A stretch of 64,000 nucleotides of DNA from Candidatus Viadribacter manganicus (GCF_001679665.1 NZ_CP013244.1:1178001-1242000); one strand, 5' to 3'; positions 7,599 through 17,507 are shown, numbered from the stretch's first letter. Numbers and translations are program-made. The notes: a model not told the origin generated them from the sequence alone.

Positions 7599-10500
7599 CT
7601 AGGCGGCCGCCGCTGAGGACGGCGCCGAGGTATCAGACAGCGCGTGCTTCAATCGCGGGACCATCTCGATCGGGCAGATTTGCCAGAACTTGCTGCGTGC
7701 AGCGTCCCAGTTCGCCAGGAATTCGGCAGCGCGCGCAGAGCCCGTGCGTTTGGCGTGTTCAGCGATCAGCGCTTTCAGCAGCTTTTCCCAATGTGCTGAC
7801 GCGATGCGCCGCCAGACGATAGAATCGGGATTGGCGCGCTCGGCGAAACGGCCGTCCTCGTCATAGACGAAGGCCATGCCCCCCGACATGCCGGCGCCGA
7901 AATTGTCGCCCACCGCGCCGAGGATCGCGACCGTACCGCCGGTCATATACTCGCATGCATTGGCGCCCGCGCCCTCAACAACCGCCGTCGCGCCGGAATT
8001 GCGCACGCCAAAGCGTTCGCCCGCGAGGCCGGCGGCGAAGAGTTTGCCGCTCGTCGCGCCATAAAGACAGGTGTTGCCGATAATAGCGCCAGGCTCTTCG
8101 CCCTGCGGCGGCCGCAACGCGATCGCGCCGCCGCTGAGGCCCTTGCCGACATAATCGTTGGCGTCGCCTGTGACATCGAGTGCAATGCCTTGAACCAACC
8201 AAGCACCTAGGCTTTGCCCGCACGAACCATGCAGCTTCAAGGTGAGCTGGCCCTCCGGCAAAGCATCCTGCCCGACGCGGCGCACCACATGCGCCGACGC
8301 GCGCGCGCCAATGGCGCGTTGGGTGTTGCGCACATTGAAAACAAGTTGCTTCTTCTCACCGCGCTCGAAAAAGCCCGGCGCTTGATCGAGGAATTCGTGA
8401 TCGAGTGCTTGCGGCGGCTCATTGCGGCCAAGCTGGGTGCAATAGCTCGGGTACGGACTATCGACCCGCACGAGCAGCGGGTTGAGATCAAGATCGTCCA
8501 GATGCTCGGAGCCACGACTGATCTGCTCGATGAGATCGGTGCGGCCGATAATGTCCTCAAGGCGGCGAAAGCCGATGAGCGCAAGGATCTCGCGCACTTC
8601 TTCCGCGATGAAGCTCATCAGATTGACGACTTTATCCGGCGTGCCGGTGAAGCGTTTGCGAAGCTCCTCATCCTGCGTGCAGACGCCAACGGGGCACGTA
8701 TTGGAATGGCACTGGCGCACCATGAGACAGCCCATAGCGACAAGCGAAGCCGTGCCGATGCCGAACTCTTCGGCGCCAAGAATGGCGGCGACGATGATAT
8801 CGCGCCCGGTGCGCAGGCCGCCATCAGTGCGCAGCCGCACGCGGTGGCGCAGATTGTTGAGCATCAAGGTTTGATGGGCTTCAGCGAGCCCCATTTCCCA
8901 GGGAATGCCGGCGTACTTGATGGACGTTTGCGGGCTGGCGCCGGTGCCGCCGACGTGCCCTGAAATAAGGATGGTGTCGGCGCCGGCTTTCGCGACGCCC
9001 GCCGCCACCGCCCCGATGCCGGACTGTGCGACCAATTTCACGCACACACGCGCGATCGGATTGATCTGCTTCAAATCATAGATGAGCTGCGCCAGATCTT
9101 CGATCGAGTAGATATCATGGTGCGGCGGCGGGCTGATCAGCATCACACCGGGCGTTGCATGCCGCAGGCGTGCGATAAGCTCTGTGACCTTGAAGCCAGG
9201 CAATTGGCCGCCCTCGCCGGGCTTTGCGCCCTGCGCGACCTTGATCTCGATTTCACGGCACTGATTTAGATATTCAGCCGTGACACCAAAGCGTCCCGAC
9301 GCGATTTGCTTCACAGCGGAGTTTGCATCGTCACCGTTCGGCAACGGCTTATAACGCTCAGGATCTTCACCGCCTTCGCCGCTCACGCTGCGCGCGCCGA
9401 TGCGGTTCATGGCGATATTGAGCGCGCCGTGCGCTTCAGGCGATAGCGCGCCCATGCTCATGCCGGGGGTCAAAAAGCGCTTGCGGATGTCGTTGACGCT
9501 CTCAACATCGCCGAGTGGCGCCGGATTGATCTTCTCTTCCCGCACTTCCAGCAAATCGCGCAACTGAATCGGTTGCTTCAAGCGGCGTTCGCGGATGAAT
9601 TCGGAATATTTGCGGTAGGCTTTGTAGTCGCCGGTATCGCACGCGCGTTGCAATTGGTGGATCGAGTTCGCTTCCAGCGCGTGGCGCTCGCCGCGCGCAC
9701 GATAACGATATTGTCCGCCGACTGGCAGCGCACTCAGCGTTTCATCAAAGGCGCGGGCGTGTTGATCCGCCGCTTCGAGAGCAAGGCCGGAAAGTCCTAT
9801 GCCGGAGATGCGGCTGGTGAGACCCGGGAAGAACTCGTCGACCAGAGCGCGCGAAAGCCCGATCGCTTCGAAGTTCAGACCGCCGCGATAAGATGAGATC
9901 ACCGAGATTCCCATCTTCGACATGATCTTCAGCAGGCCAGCTTCGAGCGCGGCGCGGTAGTTCGAAGCCGCCTGCTCGCGCGTGGCCTTGCCTGCAAGGC
10001 CACGCGCTGCGCGATCGGCGATCGTGTCGAGTGCAAGATACGGATTCACAGTCGTTGCGCCGCAGCCGATGAGCACCGCCGCGTAGTGTGGATCGACGCA
10101 CTCGGCGGCGCGGATCGTCAACGAACAATAGGTGCGCAGTCCTTTGGCGACGAGATGCGAGTGCACGGCGCTGACCGCAAGGATCATCGGGCAAGCAATG
10201 CGATCTGGGCCTTGCGCTTCATCGCTCAGCACGACGTGCGAGCGCTTATAGAACTGGACCGCCTGCTCGGCTTCGGCGCGAATGCGCGTGAGCGCTTTGC
10301 GGAGCGCCGCGCCCGCATCTTCACCCGGATCGGGCACAGGGAACGTGCAATCGATCCGCGCCACGTCATCGCGCATTTCGCGCATCATGCGCGCGAACAT
10401 GCCGTTGGTGAGGATCGGGCTCGAAAGCACATAGACCCGAGACTGGGTTTCGTCTTGCGCCAGGATGTTGCCCAAATTTTTGAAACGCGTCGTCAGCGTC

Positions 10501-12143
10501 ATCACCCGGCCTTCCCGCAACGGGTCGATCGGCGGGTTCGTGACTTGGCTGAAGTTCTGACGGAAATAATGCGAGAGCGAACGGTTCTGCTCGGACAGCA
10601 CGGCGAGCGGCGCGTCATCGCCCATCGAACCGATCGCTTCCTTGCCCTCTTCCATCATCGGTTGGAGCAAGAGCTCGACATCTTCCATGGTGAAGCCGGC
10701 AGCGGTCTGCCGCTGCAGAAGCTCAGCGCGATCTGCAAAAAGCTGCGGCTCTTGACCCTCTAGCTTCTTATCGAGATCGACGACGTTATCGAGCCAGTCG
10801 CGATAGGGATGCTGCGCCGCGAGCGCGTCGACAAGCTCCTCATGCCGATAGAGCCTTCCATCATGGGTATCGACGCCAATCATCTGCCCGGCGCCGATGC
10901 GGCCACGCTCCAAGATCTTGCGATCATCGAGCGGACACATGCCCGCTTCCGAGCCAACGGCCAGCAATCCATCTTCCGTGCGCGCGTAACGCAGCGGACG
11001 CAAGCCGTTGCGGTCGAGCCCAGCGACGGCCCAACGTCCATCGAACATTGCAAGCGCAGCGGGGCCGTCCCACGGCTCCATCACGGCATTGCAATAGGCG
11101 TAGAGCGCGCGGTGCTCGGCCTTCATGGTGCGCGACTTGGCCCACGCTTCCGGCACAAGCAGCGATTTGGCCATTGGCGCGGCGCGTCCTGCGCGCACCA
11201 GAACCTCAAAGACGTTATCGAGCGCGGCGGAATCAGAGCCACCGGGCTGTATGATTGGCTTCACATATGAATCTGCATCGCCAAACGCGTCCGAGGCCAT
11301 GGCGATTTCATGACTCTTCATCCAATTGACGTTGCCCTTCAGCGTGTTGATCTCGCCGTTATGGGCCAACATGCGGAACGGCTGCGCAAGGCGCCATTGC
11401 GGGAAGGTATTGGTCGAGTAGCGCTGGTGATAGATGGCGACCGACGACACGAAGCGATCGTCGCGCAGATCGGGATAGAACGTGTCGATCTGCGCCGCGA
11501 GGAACATGCCCTTATAGACAAGCCGCTTAGCTGAAAGCGAACAAACGTAGAGTTCTGTGATGTTGTCAGCCAGTGCGCGGCGCTCGATACGGCGCCGGCA
11601 GATATAAAGGTCGCGATCGACGATTTCCGCTGGGCGTCCCTGCGGATCGTGCATCAAAACCTGCTCGATCTCGGGGCGCGTTGCGTTCGCCTTTTCACCA
11701 ATCTGGCTGATATTCACCGGCACTTGGCGCCAACCATAGAGTACAAAACCGGCGCGGATAATTTCGCTCTCAACAATCACGCGTGCGCGTTCCTGCGCGC
11801 CGAGATCGAGACGCGGCAGGAAAATTTGGCCAACAAAAATCCGGCCGTCCTTCGGCGTGTGACCCGTGCGCGTCACCGCCTCGCGCAAGAAATCCTGAGG
11901 CGCTTCGATGAGAATGCCCGCGCCATCGCCGGTCTTGCCGTCAGCATCGACGGCGCCGCGATGCCAGACCGCCTTCAGCGCCGCAATCGCCAGCGTGACG
12001 ACGTCGCGCCTTTGTTTGCCGTCGATGGACACGACAAGGCCAACGCCGCACGCATCACGTTCGCTATCGGCGCGATAGAGCCCGTCGCGCTCGAGCTTTG
12101 CACGCTCGCGCTCATAGCGCGCGACTTCTTCGACACCGCTCAT
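7599..12143 (-). CDS. gltB: glutamate synthase (NADPH) large subunit
   Basis: 1514 residues, the full length expected. With GltD it converts glutamine and 2-oxoglutarate to two glutamates. The glutaminase nucleophile is the Cys in Arg-Asp-Ala-Cys-Gly-Val-Gly at about residue 32, exposed after propeptide removal. Domains in order: class II amidotransferase (about 32-430), central domain (about 480-770), FMN-binding synthase barrel (about 840-1200) with the 3Fe-4S cysteines in Cys-Leu-Met-Val-Arg-Gln-Cys-His-Ser-Asn-Thr-Cys, and GXGXG beta-helix (about 1270-1460). The start overlaps the gltD stop as ATGA, so the two subunits are translationally coupled. An 8-bp hairpin (7582-7600) sits at the stop. 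Confidence 0.98.
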   Translation of the reverse strand: MSGVEEVARYERERAKLERDGLYRADSERDACGVGLVVSIDGKQRRDVVTLAIAALKAVWHRGAVDADGKTGDGAGILIEAPQDFLREAVTRTGHTPKDGRIFVGQIFLPRLDLGAQERARVIVESEIIRAGFVLYGWRQVPVNISQIGEKANATRPEIEQVLMHDPQGRPAEIVDRDLYICRRRIERRALADNITELYVCSLSAKRLVYKGMFLAAQIDTFYPDLRDDRFVSSVAIYHQRYSTNTFPQWRLAQPFRMLAHNGEINTLKGNVNWMKSHEIAMASDAFGDADSYVKPIIQPGGSDSAALDNVFEVLVRAGRAAPMAKSLLVPEAWAKSRTMKAEHRALYAYCNAVMEPWDGPAALAMFDGRWAVAGLDRNGLRPLRYARTEDGLLAVGSEAGMCPLDDRKILERGRIGAGQMIGVDTHDGRLYRHEELVDALAAQHPYRDWLDNVVDLDKKLEGQEPQLFADRAELLQRQTAAGFTMEDVELLLQPMMEEGKEAIGSMGDDAPLAVLSEQNRSLSHYFRQNFSQVTNPPIDPLREGRVMTLTTRFKNLGNILAQDETQSRVYVLSSPILTNGMFARMMREMRDDVARIDCTFPVPDPGEDAGAALRKALTRIRAEAEQAVQFYKRSHVVLSDEAQGPDRIACPMILAVSAVHSHLVAKGLRTYCSLTIRAAECVDPHYAAVLIGCGATTVNPYLALDTIADRAARGLAGKATREQAASNYRAALEAGLLKIMSKMGISVISSYRGGLNFEAIGLSRALVDEFFPGLTSRISGIGLSGLALEAADQHARAFDETLSALPVGGQYRYRARGERHALEANSIHQLQRACDTGDYKAYRKYSEFIRERRLKQPIQLRDLLEVREEKINPAPLGDVESVNDIRKRFLTPGMSMGALSPEAHGALNIAMNRIGARSVSGEGGEDPERYKPLPNGDDANSAVKQIASGRFGVTAEYLNQCREIEIKVAQGAKPGEGGQLPGFKVTELIARLRHATPGVMLISPPPHHDIYSIEDLAQLIYDLKQINPIARVCVKLVAQSGIGAVAAGVAKAGADTILISGHVGGTGASPQTSIKYAGIPWEMGLAEAHQTLMLNNLRHRVRLRTDGGLRTGRDIIVAAILGAEEFGIGTASLVAMGCLMVRQCHSNTCPVGVCTQDEELRKRFTGTPDKVVNLMSFIAEEVREILALIGFRRLEDIIGRTDLIEQISRGSEHLDDLDLNPLLVRVDSPYPSYCTQLGRNEPPQALDHEFLDQAPGFFERGEKKQLVFNVRNTQRAIGARASAHVVRRVGQDALPEGQLTLKLHGSCGQSLGAWLVQGIALDVTGDANDYVGKGLSGGAIALRPPQGEEPGAIIGNTCLYGATSGKLFAAGLAGERFGVRNSGATAVVEGAGANACEYMTGGTVAILGAVGDNFGAGMSGGMAFVYDEDGRFAERANPDSIVWRRIASAHWEKLLKALIAEHAKRTGSARAAEFLANWDAARSKFWQICPIEMVPRLKHALSDTSAPSSAAAA

Positions 12144-13552
12144 TGCGCCGCGACCTTGGCTTGCGATTGGATGTAGGCGTGCATCGCGTCAGCCGCGTCA
12201 CGGCCCTCGCGGATCGCCCAGACGACGAGAGACGCGCCGCGAACGATATCACCAGCGGCGTACACGCCCGGTTCGCTTGTAGCAAAACTGAGCGGATCGG
12301 CCTTCACCGCGCCCCAGCGCATGAGATCGACACCCCAATCACTTAGATCCTCAGCGTCAAAACCAAGCGCCGCGATGATGAGATCGCCCGGCACCTCATA
12401 GGCGCTATCGGGTTGCTCCTGCGGCGTCTGACGCCCGCTTTCATCCGGCGGGCCTAGTTGCATACGAACCGCCTTCACCGCCGGCGATTTGCCGGCGCGC
12501 ACCGATTTGGGCGCTGAGAGCCAATCGAAATCGACGCCCTCTTCTTCAGCGTGGCCAACCTCGCGCTGCGATCCTGGCATATTGGGTTTGTCGCGCCGAT
12601 AGAGGCAGGTGACGCTCTTGGCGCCCTGGCGCCGCGCGGTACGCACGCAATCCATCGCCGTATCGCCGCCGCCGATCACCACGACCCGGCGATCCTTGGC
12701 GTTCAACGCACCGCTCGTAAATTCCGCCACCTCATCGCCCAGACCAACGCGATTTGCGGTGATGAGATAATCCAGCGCTTTCACAACGCTGCGGTCATTC
12801 GGCGCGTTAAGCGGCTTTGGCTTGTAAACGCCGGTCGCGATCAGCACCGCATCGTGTTTGGCGCGCAGCTCGGCAAAACTGATCGTCTCGCCGACATTGC
12901 AGTTCAACTCAAACTTCACACCCCCATCGATCAAGCGCCGAGCGCGACGCTCGACCACCTCTTTCTCCAGCTTGAAATTCGGAATGCCGTAGACGAGCAA
13001 ACCACCGATGCGATCATGACGATCGTAAACAGTCACCTCGTAGCCGCGCTGACGCAGACGCTCGGCGCCTGCAAGACCGGCCGGCCCTGCGCCAATGACG
13101 CCAACGCTCTCGCTCCGCTCGGCGCGCGCCTTGATTGGCGCAACCCAACCTTCGCGCCATGCCGTGTCGGTAAGATACTTTTCGACCGCGCCGATCGTTA
13201 CTGCACCGTGCGCGCTCTGCTCGATCACGCACGCGCCTTCGCACAAGCGGTCTTGCGGACAGATGCGGCCGCAGACTTCCGGCATAGGGTTGGTTGCAGC
13301 GGAGATTTCATAAGCTTCGCGCAGCCGCCCCTCAGCCGTGAGCTTCAGCCAATCAGGAATGTTGTTCTGCAGCGGACAATGCGTCTGACAGAATGGCACG
13401 CCACATTGCGCGCAACGCGAAGCCTGCTCGGTGGCCTTTTGCGCAATGAAATCCGCGTAGATCTCATGGAAATCGCCCGCGCGCGCCTCGGCCGCGCGTT
13501 TTTCAGGCATACTTTGCCCGATGGACACGAATTTCTGCATGCGTTCGGCCAC
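12140..13552 (-). CDS. gltD: glutamate synthase (NADPH) small subunit
   Basis: 470 residues, GTG start with GGAGG about 6 bases upstream. This subunit takes electrons from NADPH and passes them through FAD and 4Fe-4S clusters to GltB. An N-terminal cluster domain has Cys-Ala-Gln-Cys-Gly-Val-Pro-Phe-Cys and Cys-Gly-Arg-Ile-Cys-Pro. Next come the FAD Rossmann motif Gly-Ala-Gly-Pro-Ala-Gly-Leu-Ala and the NADPH site Gly-Gly-Gly-Asp-Thr-Ala-Met-Asp. Gene order is gltD then gltB, the reverse of E. coli. It is divergent from uppP, with 169 bases between starts. Confidence 0.97.
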   Translation of the reverse strand: MAERMQKFVSIGQSMPEKRAAEARAGDFHEIYADFIAQKATEQASRCAQCGVPFCQTHCPLQNNIPDWLKLTAEGRLREAYEISAATNPMPEVCGRICPQDRLCEGACVIEQSAHGAVTIGAVEKYLTDTAWREGWVAPIKARAERSESVGVIGAGPAGLAGAERLRQRGYEVTVYDRHDRIGGLLVYGIPNFKLEKEVVERRARRLIDGGVKFELNCNVGETISFAELRAKHDAVLIATGVYKPKPLNAPNDRSVVKALDYLITANRVGLGDEVAEFTSGALNAKDRRVVVIGGGDTAMDCVRTARRQGAKSVTCLYRRDKPNMPGSQREVGHAEEEGVDFDWLSAPKSVRAGKSPAVKAVRMQLGPPDESGRQTPQEQPDSAYEVPGDLIIAALGFDAEDLSDWGVDLMRWGAVKADPLSFATSEPGVYAAGDIVRGASLVVWAIREGRDAADAMHAYIQSQAKVAAQ

Positions 13553-13721
13553 GAACGCCCTCCAAACGGCGCAACGATGGGTTGATCCTTCCCTTTTGCC
13601 TGGATTCTTCGCAGGTGCAAGAGAAGCGCCTTTTCGGCACAGCTAAACACCCGCTTTTGCGCCTTCCAGGAGCGGGCGACACACTCCAAGGTCCACCCCG
13701 CACAAAACGGGGGCAGCACTC

Positions 13722-14531
13722 TTGGACCTACTCGATCTCGCGCGCGCAGCGGTGCTTGGCGTCCTGCAGGGTCTGACCGAGTTTTTGCCGGTCTCCTCGA
13801 CCGGCCACCTGCTGATTTTCGGCAAGGCGATCGGCTACGAAGATCCGGGCGGCGTCTTTACCGTCATGATCCAGCTCGGCTCGATCCTGGCCGTGATGTG
13901 GCTTTATCGTCAGCGGATCATCGACGTCATCATCGGCCTTCCAACGAAACCCGAAGCGCGCCGATTTGCGCTCATGCTCTTGTTCGCATTTTTGCCCGCG
14001 GCCTGCATTGGGCTTCTCGCCAACAATTTCGTCCGCAACGAACTTTACGTGCGCCTCGATATCATCGCGATCGCGCTCATTCTCGGCGGCTTCGCCATGT
14101 TGGCGATCGAGAAATGGCCCCCGAAGGTTGAAGTCAAAGACGCGGCCGAGACGCCGATCTGGCGCGCAATCGGCGTAGGGGCGTTTCAAACACTGGCCTT
14201 GATCCCGGGCGTCTCGCGTTCGGGCGCCACGATTTTTGGCGGCCTCGCTCTCGGCTTGGATCGCCGCGCAGCAGCAGAATTTTCGTTCTTTCTCGCCATG
14301 CCGACGATGGTCGCGGCGTTCATCCTCGATTTCATCTCTGTGAAAGATCACATCACCACAGATCGCGTCGCAGAAATCGCGGTGGGCTTTGTATTCGCCT
14401 TCATCTCCGCACTGATCGTGGTGAAGCCGTTCCTCAACTTCGTCACCAAGGTGGGCTTTGGGCCCTTTGGATGGTATCGCATCGTCGCAGGCGCTGTTCT
14501 TCTCGGCATCGTGACCATGGGATGGTTGTGA
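13722..14531 (+). CDS. uppP: undecaprenyl-diphosphatase
   Basis: 269 residues, TTG start just after a GGGGGCAG site. It dephosphorylates undecaprenyl pyrophosphate to recycle the lipid carrier for peptidoglycan, and is also known as BacA for bacitracin resistance. Signature motifs are present: Gly-Leu-Thr-Glu-Phe-Leu-Pro-Val-Ser-Ser-Thr-Gly-His near the N-terminus and Pro-Gly-Val-Ser-Arg-Ser-Gly-Ala-Thr in the middle. About eight membrane segments. The stop overlaps the following DUF488 gene. Confidence 0.97.
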   Translation: MDLLDLARAAVLGVLQGLTEFLPVSSTGHLLIFGKAIGYEDPGGVFTVMIQLGSILAVMWLYRQRIIDVIIGLPTKPEARRFALMLLFAFLPAACIGLLANNFVRNELYVRLDIIAIALILGGFAMLAIEKWPPKVEVKDAAETPIWRAIGVGAFQTLALIPGVSRSGATIFGGLALGLDRRAAAEFSFFLAMPTMVAAFILDFISVKDHITTDRVAEIAVGFVFAFISALIVVKPFLNFVTKVGFGPFGWYRIVAGAVLLGIVTMGWL

Positions 14532-14983
14532 CGAAGCCCAAGCTTTACACGATCGGATACGAGAATGTCGGCCAAGCTGATTTCGTCGCCGCCCTCAAAG
14601 CGGCGAAGGTGAAAACACTCGTCGATGTGCGCGAAGTCGCAAACTCACGGCGCGCTGGATTTGCCAAGAAATCGCTCTCGGCGGCGCTCGACAAAGCCGG
14701 CATTACCTACATTCACATGAAGCCGCTCGGCACGCCAAAGGCTGGACGCGAAGCCGCGCGCAAAGGCGATGCCAAAACCATGTCGCGTATCTTCGAGGCA
14801 AAGCTGGTGGAGCCCGAAAGCCAGCTCGCGCTAGCCCAGACTGCGGACCTCGCAAAGCGCGGACGCACCTGCATCATGTGCTTGGAGCACGATTGGCGCG
14901 GCTGCCATCGCGCCATTGTTGCGGCGCACATCGAAGAAGAATTCGCCCTTAAGCCGGAGCACCTTTCGCCCGCGCCACGCTGA
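14522..14983 (+). CDS. DUF488 family protein
   Basis: 153 residues. DUF488 signatures: Tyr-Thr-Ile-Gly-Tyr-Glu near the start, Leu-Val-Asp-Val-Arg, and the C-terminal Cys-Leu-Glu-His-Asp-Trp-Arg-Gly-Cys-His-Arg, which may bind a metal. DUF488 proteins are widespread and not well assigned. The ATG at 14522 and the GTG at 14528 (forming GTGA with the uppP stop) are both possible starts. The 3' end overlaps the convergent membrane protein gene by 35 bases. Confidence 0.88.
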   Translation: MVVTKPKLYTIGYENVGQADFVAALKAAKVKTLVDVREVANSRRAGFAKKSLSAALDKAGITYIHMKPLGTPKAGREAARKGDAKTMSRIFEAKLVEPESQLALAQTADLAKRGRTCIMCLEHDWRGCHRAIVAAHIEEEFALKPEHLSPAPR

Positions 14984-15644
14984 CAATCGCGCTCACCAGC
15001 AGCGCGACCCACGCAACGGCAAAACCCGCGCTCATCACCGTCGATAAGGTCACGTGATCATACGCGGCGCCAGCCAAGCCAAACGGCGGCAACATCAGCA
15101 CCGCGCCAAGCGTGTAGCGCTTCTTCTCCGAGACATAGCAAATGCCGGCGCAGAAGACGGCGTGCGCCGCCAAAAGCGCGAACTTCGACCAAGCCCCAAG
15201 CTGCGAATATTGCAGCAATGATGCGGGTGCATCGAGTGTTTGGGTCAGCGTCAGCAGCGTGATCGTTTCAAGATAGTCGGCGCCAGCAGCCATGAACGCC
15301 GCGCCAATTGCGACAATCACCAATGGCCGCCGCCAATCTGCGCCCGCGAGAAACAGCGCCGCGCAAATGCAGAACAGCGTGTAGGTGGGAATGAAGAGCC
15401 AAACATCGAGCTGATTGGCGCCATCCATCGCCGTCACAACGAGCGGACGGCAGGCGCTTTGCGGCTCACCGAATATCGCGATGAGATCGCTAAGGTTGCG
15501 CGCGAACTCAAATTGGATAACCGCGCCGCGTTGGAAACACGCACCGGCCGCCTGCACCGCCGGCAACATGCCAAACGCGATGGATATACCGAGCGTGGCA
15601 ACGCCCGTGACGACGGTCGCGATCGCCCACAAGCGCGGGCTCAA
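14949..15644 (-). CDS. polytopic membrane protein of unknown function
   Basis: 231 residues with about six hydrophobic segments (near 8-30, 82-102, 108-128, 152-170, 178-195 and 200-225). Two cysteines lie in the first large loop (Gly-Ala-Cys-Phe and Ser-Ala-Cys-Arg), perhaps a periplasmic disulfide. The start is TTG, forming a TTGA overlap with the stop of the upstream NDUFA9-like gene, so the two are probably co-translated. No convincing Shine-Dalgarno precedes it. I do not recognise the family. Confidence 0.6.
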   Translation of the reverse strand: MSPRLWAIATVVTGVATLGISIAFGMLPAVQAAGACFQRGAVIQFEFARNLSDLIAIFGEPQSACRPLVVTAMDGANQLDVWLFIPTYTLFCICAALFLAGADWRRPLVIVAIGAAFMAAGADYLETITLLTLTQTLDAPASLLQYSQLGAWSKFALLAAHAVFCAGICYVSEKKRYTLGAVLMLPPFGLAGAAYDHVTLSTVMSAGFAVAWVALLVSAIVSVARAKGAPA

Positions 15645-16621
15645 GCGGGGTTCTGCTTGGTTTGGAACTGGCCGTAGGGGCGGAAGCGCCAGAGATAACT
15701 CGGCACAATCGCTTCAACACTCTCAAGCGGCGACACGCCAAGATCCGCGATCGTGCGCGCATTTGGGTCGGCGCCCACGACATTGTCCCGCCTCAGCAGC
15801 GTGACCTGATCGCCGGTTAGCGGCGGATTGGCGAACGGGATGAGCGCGAAAATCCAATTCAGCAAAAGCCCCATCGGATGCGCCAAGAAGAATGGCAGCG
15901 GCGCCAACGTACGCGGACGATCGATCTCGGCGGTGATGAACTGCAACAGCTGCTTGAACGTGTAGATGTTCGGCCCGCCAAGCTCATAGATGCGGCCCTG
16001 CGCTTCCGGACGCGACACCGCCTCCACGACAGCGTCAGCGACATCGCCGACAAAGATCGGTTGGAACTTCGACTTGCCGCCGCCGATCGACGGAAGGACG
16101 GGCATCATCGTCGCCATTTCAGCAAAGCGATTGAAGAACGAGTCTTCCGGACCGAACACGATCGAGGGACGCAGGATCGTCGCGGTGGACGCAGCTTCAA
16201 GAACCGCGCGCTCGCCGCGATACTTCGTGCGGGCGTAGCGCGCGCCCTTCGGCGCGGCGCCCAGAGCCGACATGTGCACGATGCGTTTGATGCCGCGGCG
16301 CGCAGCGGCTTCACCAATCGCTTGCGCGGCTTCGACGTGCAGCGTTTCAAAATTCTGCTTGCCGCTCTCGTACATGACGGCAACGAGATTCACGACAGCG
16401 TCAGCGTCTTCGAGCGCCGCGTCGATTGATTGGGGGAACCGCACATTCGCCTGCACGAGTTGCACTTGGCCCACATCACCCATCACGCGAAGTTCAGCGC
16501 CGAGGTGCGGACGGCGCATTGCTATGCGCACGCGGTAACCGCGCTTGGCGAGCGCGCGCACAACTTGTTTACCGATGAAGCCAGAGCCGCCGAAAACAAC
16601 GACGAGATCACCAGCACTCAT
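15641..16621 (-). CDS. complex I NDUFA9-like NAD(P)-binding protein
   Basis: 326 residues, an atypical short-chain dehydrogenase. The nucleotide-binding loop Gly-Gly-Ser-Gly-Phe-Ile-Gly lies at the N-terminus, followed by an Arg-rich strand suited to NADP(H). Downstream are 'His-Met-Ser-Ala-Leu-Gly-Ala' and 'Tyr-Ala-Arg-Thr-Lys', a Ser/Tyr/Lys-like arrangement as in NDUFA9 homologues. These proteins are accessory to complex I or quinone metabolism in alphaproteobacteria and mitochondria. The ATG at 16621 has GGAG six bases upstream and is preferred over upstream in-frame starts. It is coupled to the membrane protein gene downstream. Confidence 0.85.
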   Translation of the reverse strand: MSAGDLVVVFGGSGFIGKQVVRALAKRGYRVRIAMRRPHLGAELRVMGDVGQVQLVQANVRFPQSIDAALEDADAVVNLVAVMYESGKQNFETLHVEAAQAIGEAAARRGIKRIVHMSALGAAPKGARYARTKYRGERAVLEAASTATILRPSIVFGPEDSFFNRFAEMATMMPVLPSIGGGKSKFQPIFVGDVADAVVEAVSRPEAQGRIYELGGPNIYTFKQLLQFITAEIDRPRTLAPLPFFLAHPMGLLLNWIFALIPFANPPLTGDQVTLLRRDNVVGADPNARTIADLGVSPLESVEAIVPSYLWRFRPYGQFQTKQNPA

Positions 16622-16848
16622 GAAGCACTCCATCAGCGTAGGTTCAGAGCTGAGCGCGATAGTCGCGGACTGAGGCTCGGAACTTTGTCGAGATGTGTCG
16701 CTATGAATGGTTCGACACAAATTGGCAACCGCCCGGGAACCAGGACGTCGCGACAGCTTGGCTCATGTTCCTGCGGAACGATGCTGACGCGGCGGATTTG
16801 AACAGTCGAAAGGCCCGTTAGAGGCTCAAACGACTGAGGAAGGTTGAT

Positions 16849-17418
16849 ATGAAGACGTTTCTTGCAATGGCCCTCGCAGCGAGCGCGCTCGCGGCAGCTG
16901 CCCCCGCTTCCGCGCAAACCTGGCAAAGCATCAATCAGCGCCAAGCCAACATCGACGCGCGCATCGACGCGGGCGTACGCTCCGGCGATCTGACGCGAAA
17001 CGAAGCGATGCGGTTGCGCGGTGAGTTCAACGATCTCGCACGCCTTGAAGCCCGCTATCGCTCAAGCAATGGTCTGTCATTGTCCGAGCGCCGTGATCTC
17101 GACGCACGCTTCGATCGCTTGAGCGCACAAGTGCGGTTTGAACGGAATGATCGCCAAGCGCGCAACTGGCGCCCGATCAACCAACGACAGCGCCAACTCG
17201 ACAACCGCATCGATCGCGGCATTCGCAGCGGCGCGTTGGATCGCCGTGAAGCCTTGAGGCTCCGCGCCGAATTCAGCGAGATCGCAAGCCTCGAGCAGCG
17301 CTATCGTCGCAACGGTCTCTCTTACGTGGAACGTCGCGATCTTGATCGCCGCTTCGACCGCCTCGATGCACGCCTCGAGGCATCGCTGTCGGATTGGGAC
17401 CGCCGCCGTCGCGGCTAA
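16849..17418 (+). CDS. secreted protein with a duplicated helical module
   Basis: 189 residues: signal peptide ending Ala-Ser-Ala at about 20-22, then two similar halves. Each half opens with Ile-Asn-Gln-Arg-Gln, continues Asp-x-Arg-Ile-Asp-x-Gly-(Val/Ile)-Arg-Ser-Gly, then Glu-Ala-(Met/Leu)-Arg-Leu-Arg-x-Glu-Phe, and closes with Glu-Arg-Arg-Asp-Leu-Asp-x-Arg-Phe-Asp-Arg-Leu. The halves span about 24-100 and 105-180. The protein is strongly Arg-rich and helical, so it may bind acidic surfaces. A GGAAGG site precedes the ATG. No named function. Confidence 0.72.
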   Translation: MKTFLAMALAASALAAAAPASAQTWQSINQRQANIDARIDAGVRSGDLTRNEAMRLRGEFNDLARLEARYRSSNGLSLSERRDLDARFDRLSAQVRFERNDRQARNWRPINQRQRQLDNRIDRGIRSGALDRREALRLRAEFSEIASLEQRYRRNGLSYVERRDLDRRFDRLDARLEASLSDWDRRRRG

Positions 17419-17439
17419 GCAATAAGTAACGCAAAATGG

Positions 17440-17467
17440 CGCCGCCGGTGTGAAAGCATCGGCGGCG
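17440..17467 (+). terminator. GC-rich hairpin, probable terminator
   Basis: An 11-bp stem with one G-T pair (17440-17450 with 17457-17467) around a 6-base loop, 22 bases after the stop of the duplicated-module gene. It is followed by a weak T-containing stretch rather than a clean T run, so termination efficiency is uncertain. Confidence 0.5.
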
Positions 17468-17507
17468 TTGCCTTATCATGGCCGCGTTGTTTGCTTTGAG
17501 TGCGCCC

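Noticed and set aside
7582..7600. Hairpin at the gltB stop as a terminator
   Set aside because: An 8-bp stem is there but overlaps the stop codon and has no T run on the transcribed strand.
8214..8963. 249-codon plus-strand frame inside gltB
   Set aside because: Shadow of a conserved enzyme; no ribosome site or known motif.
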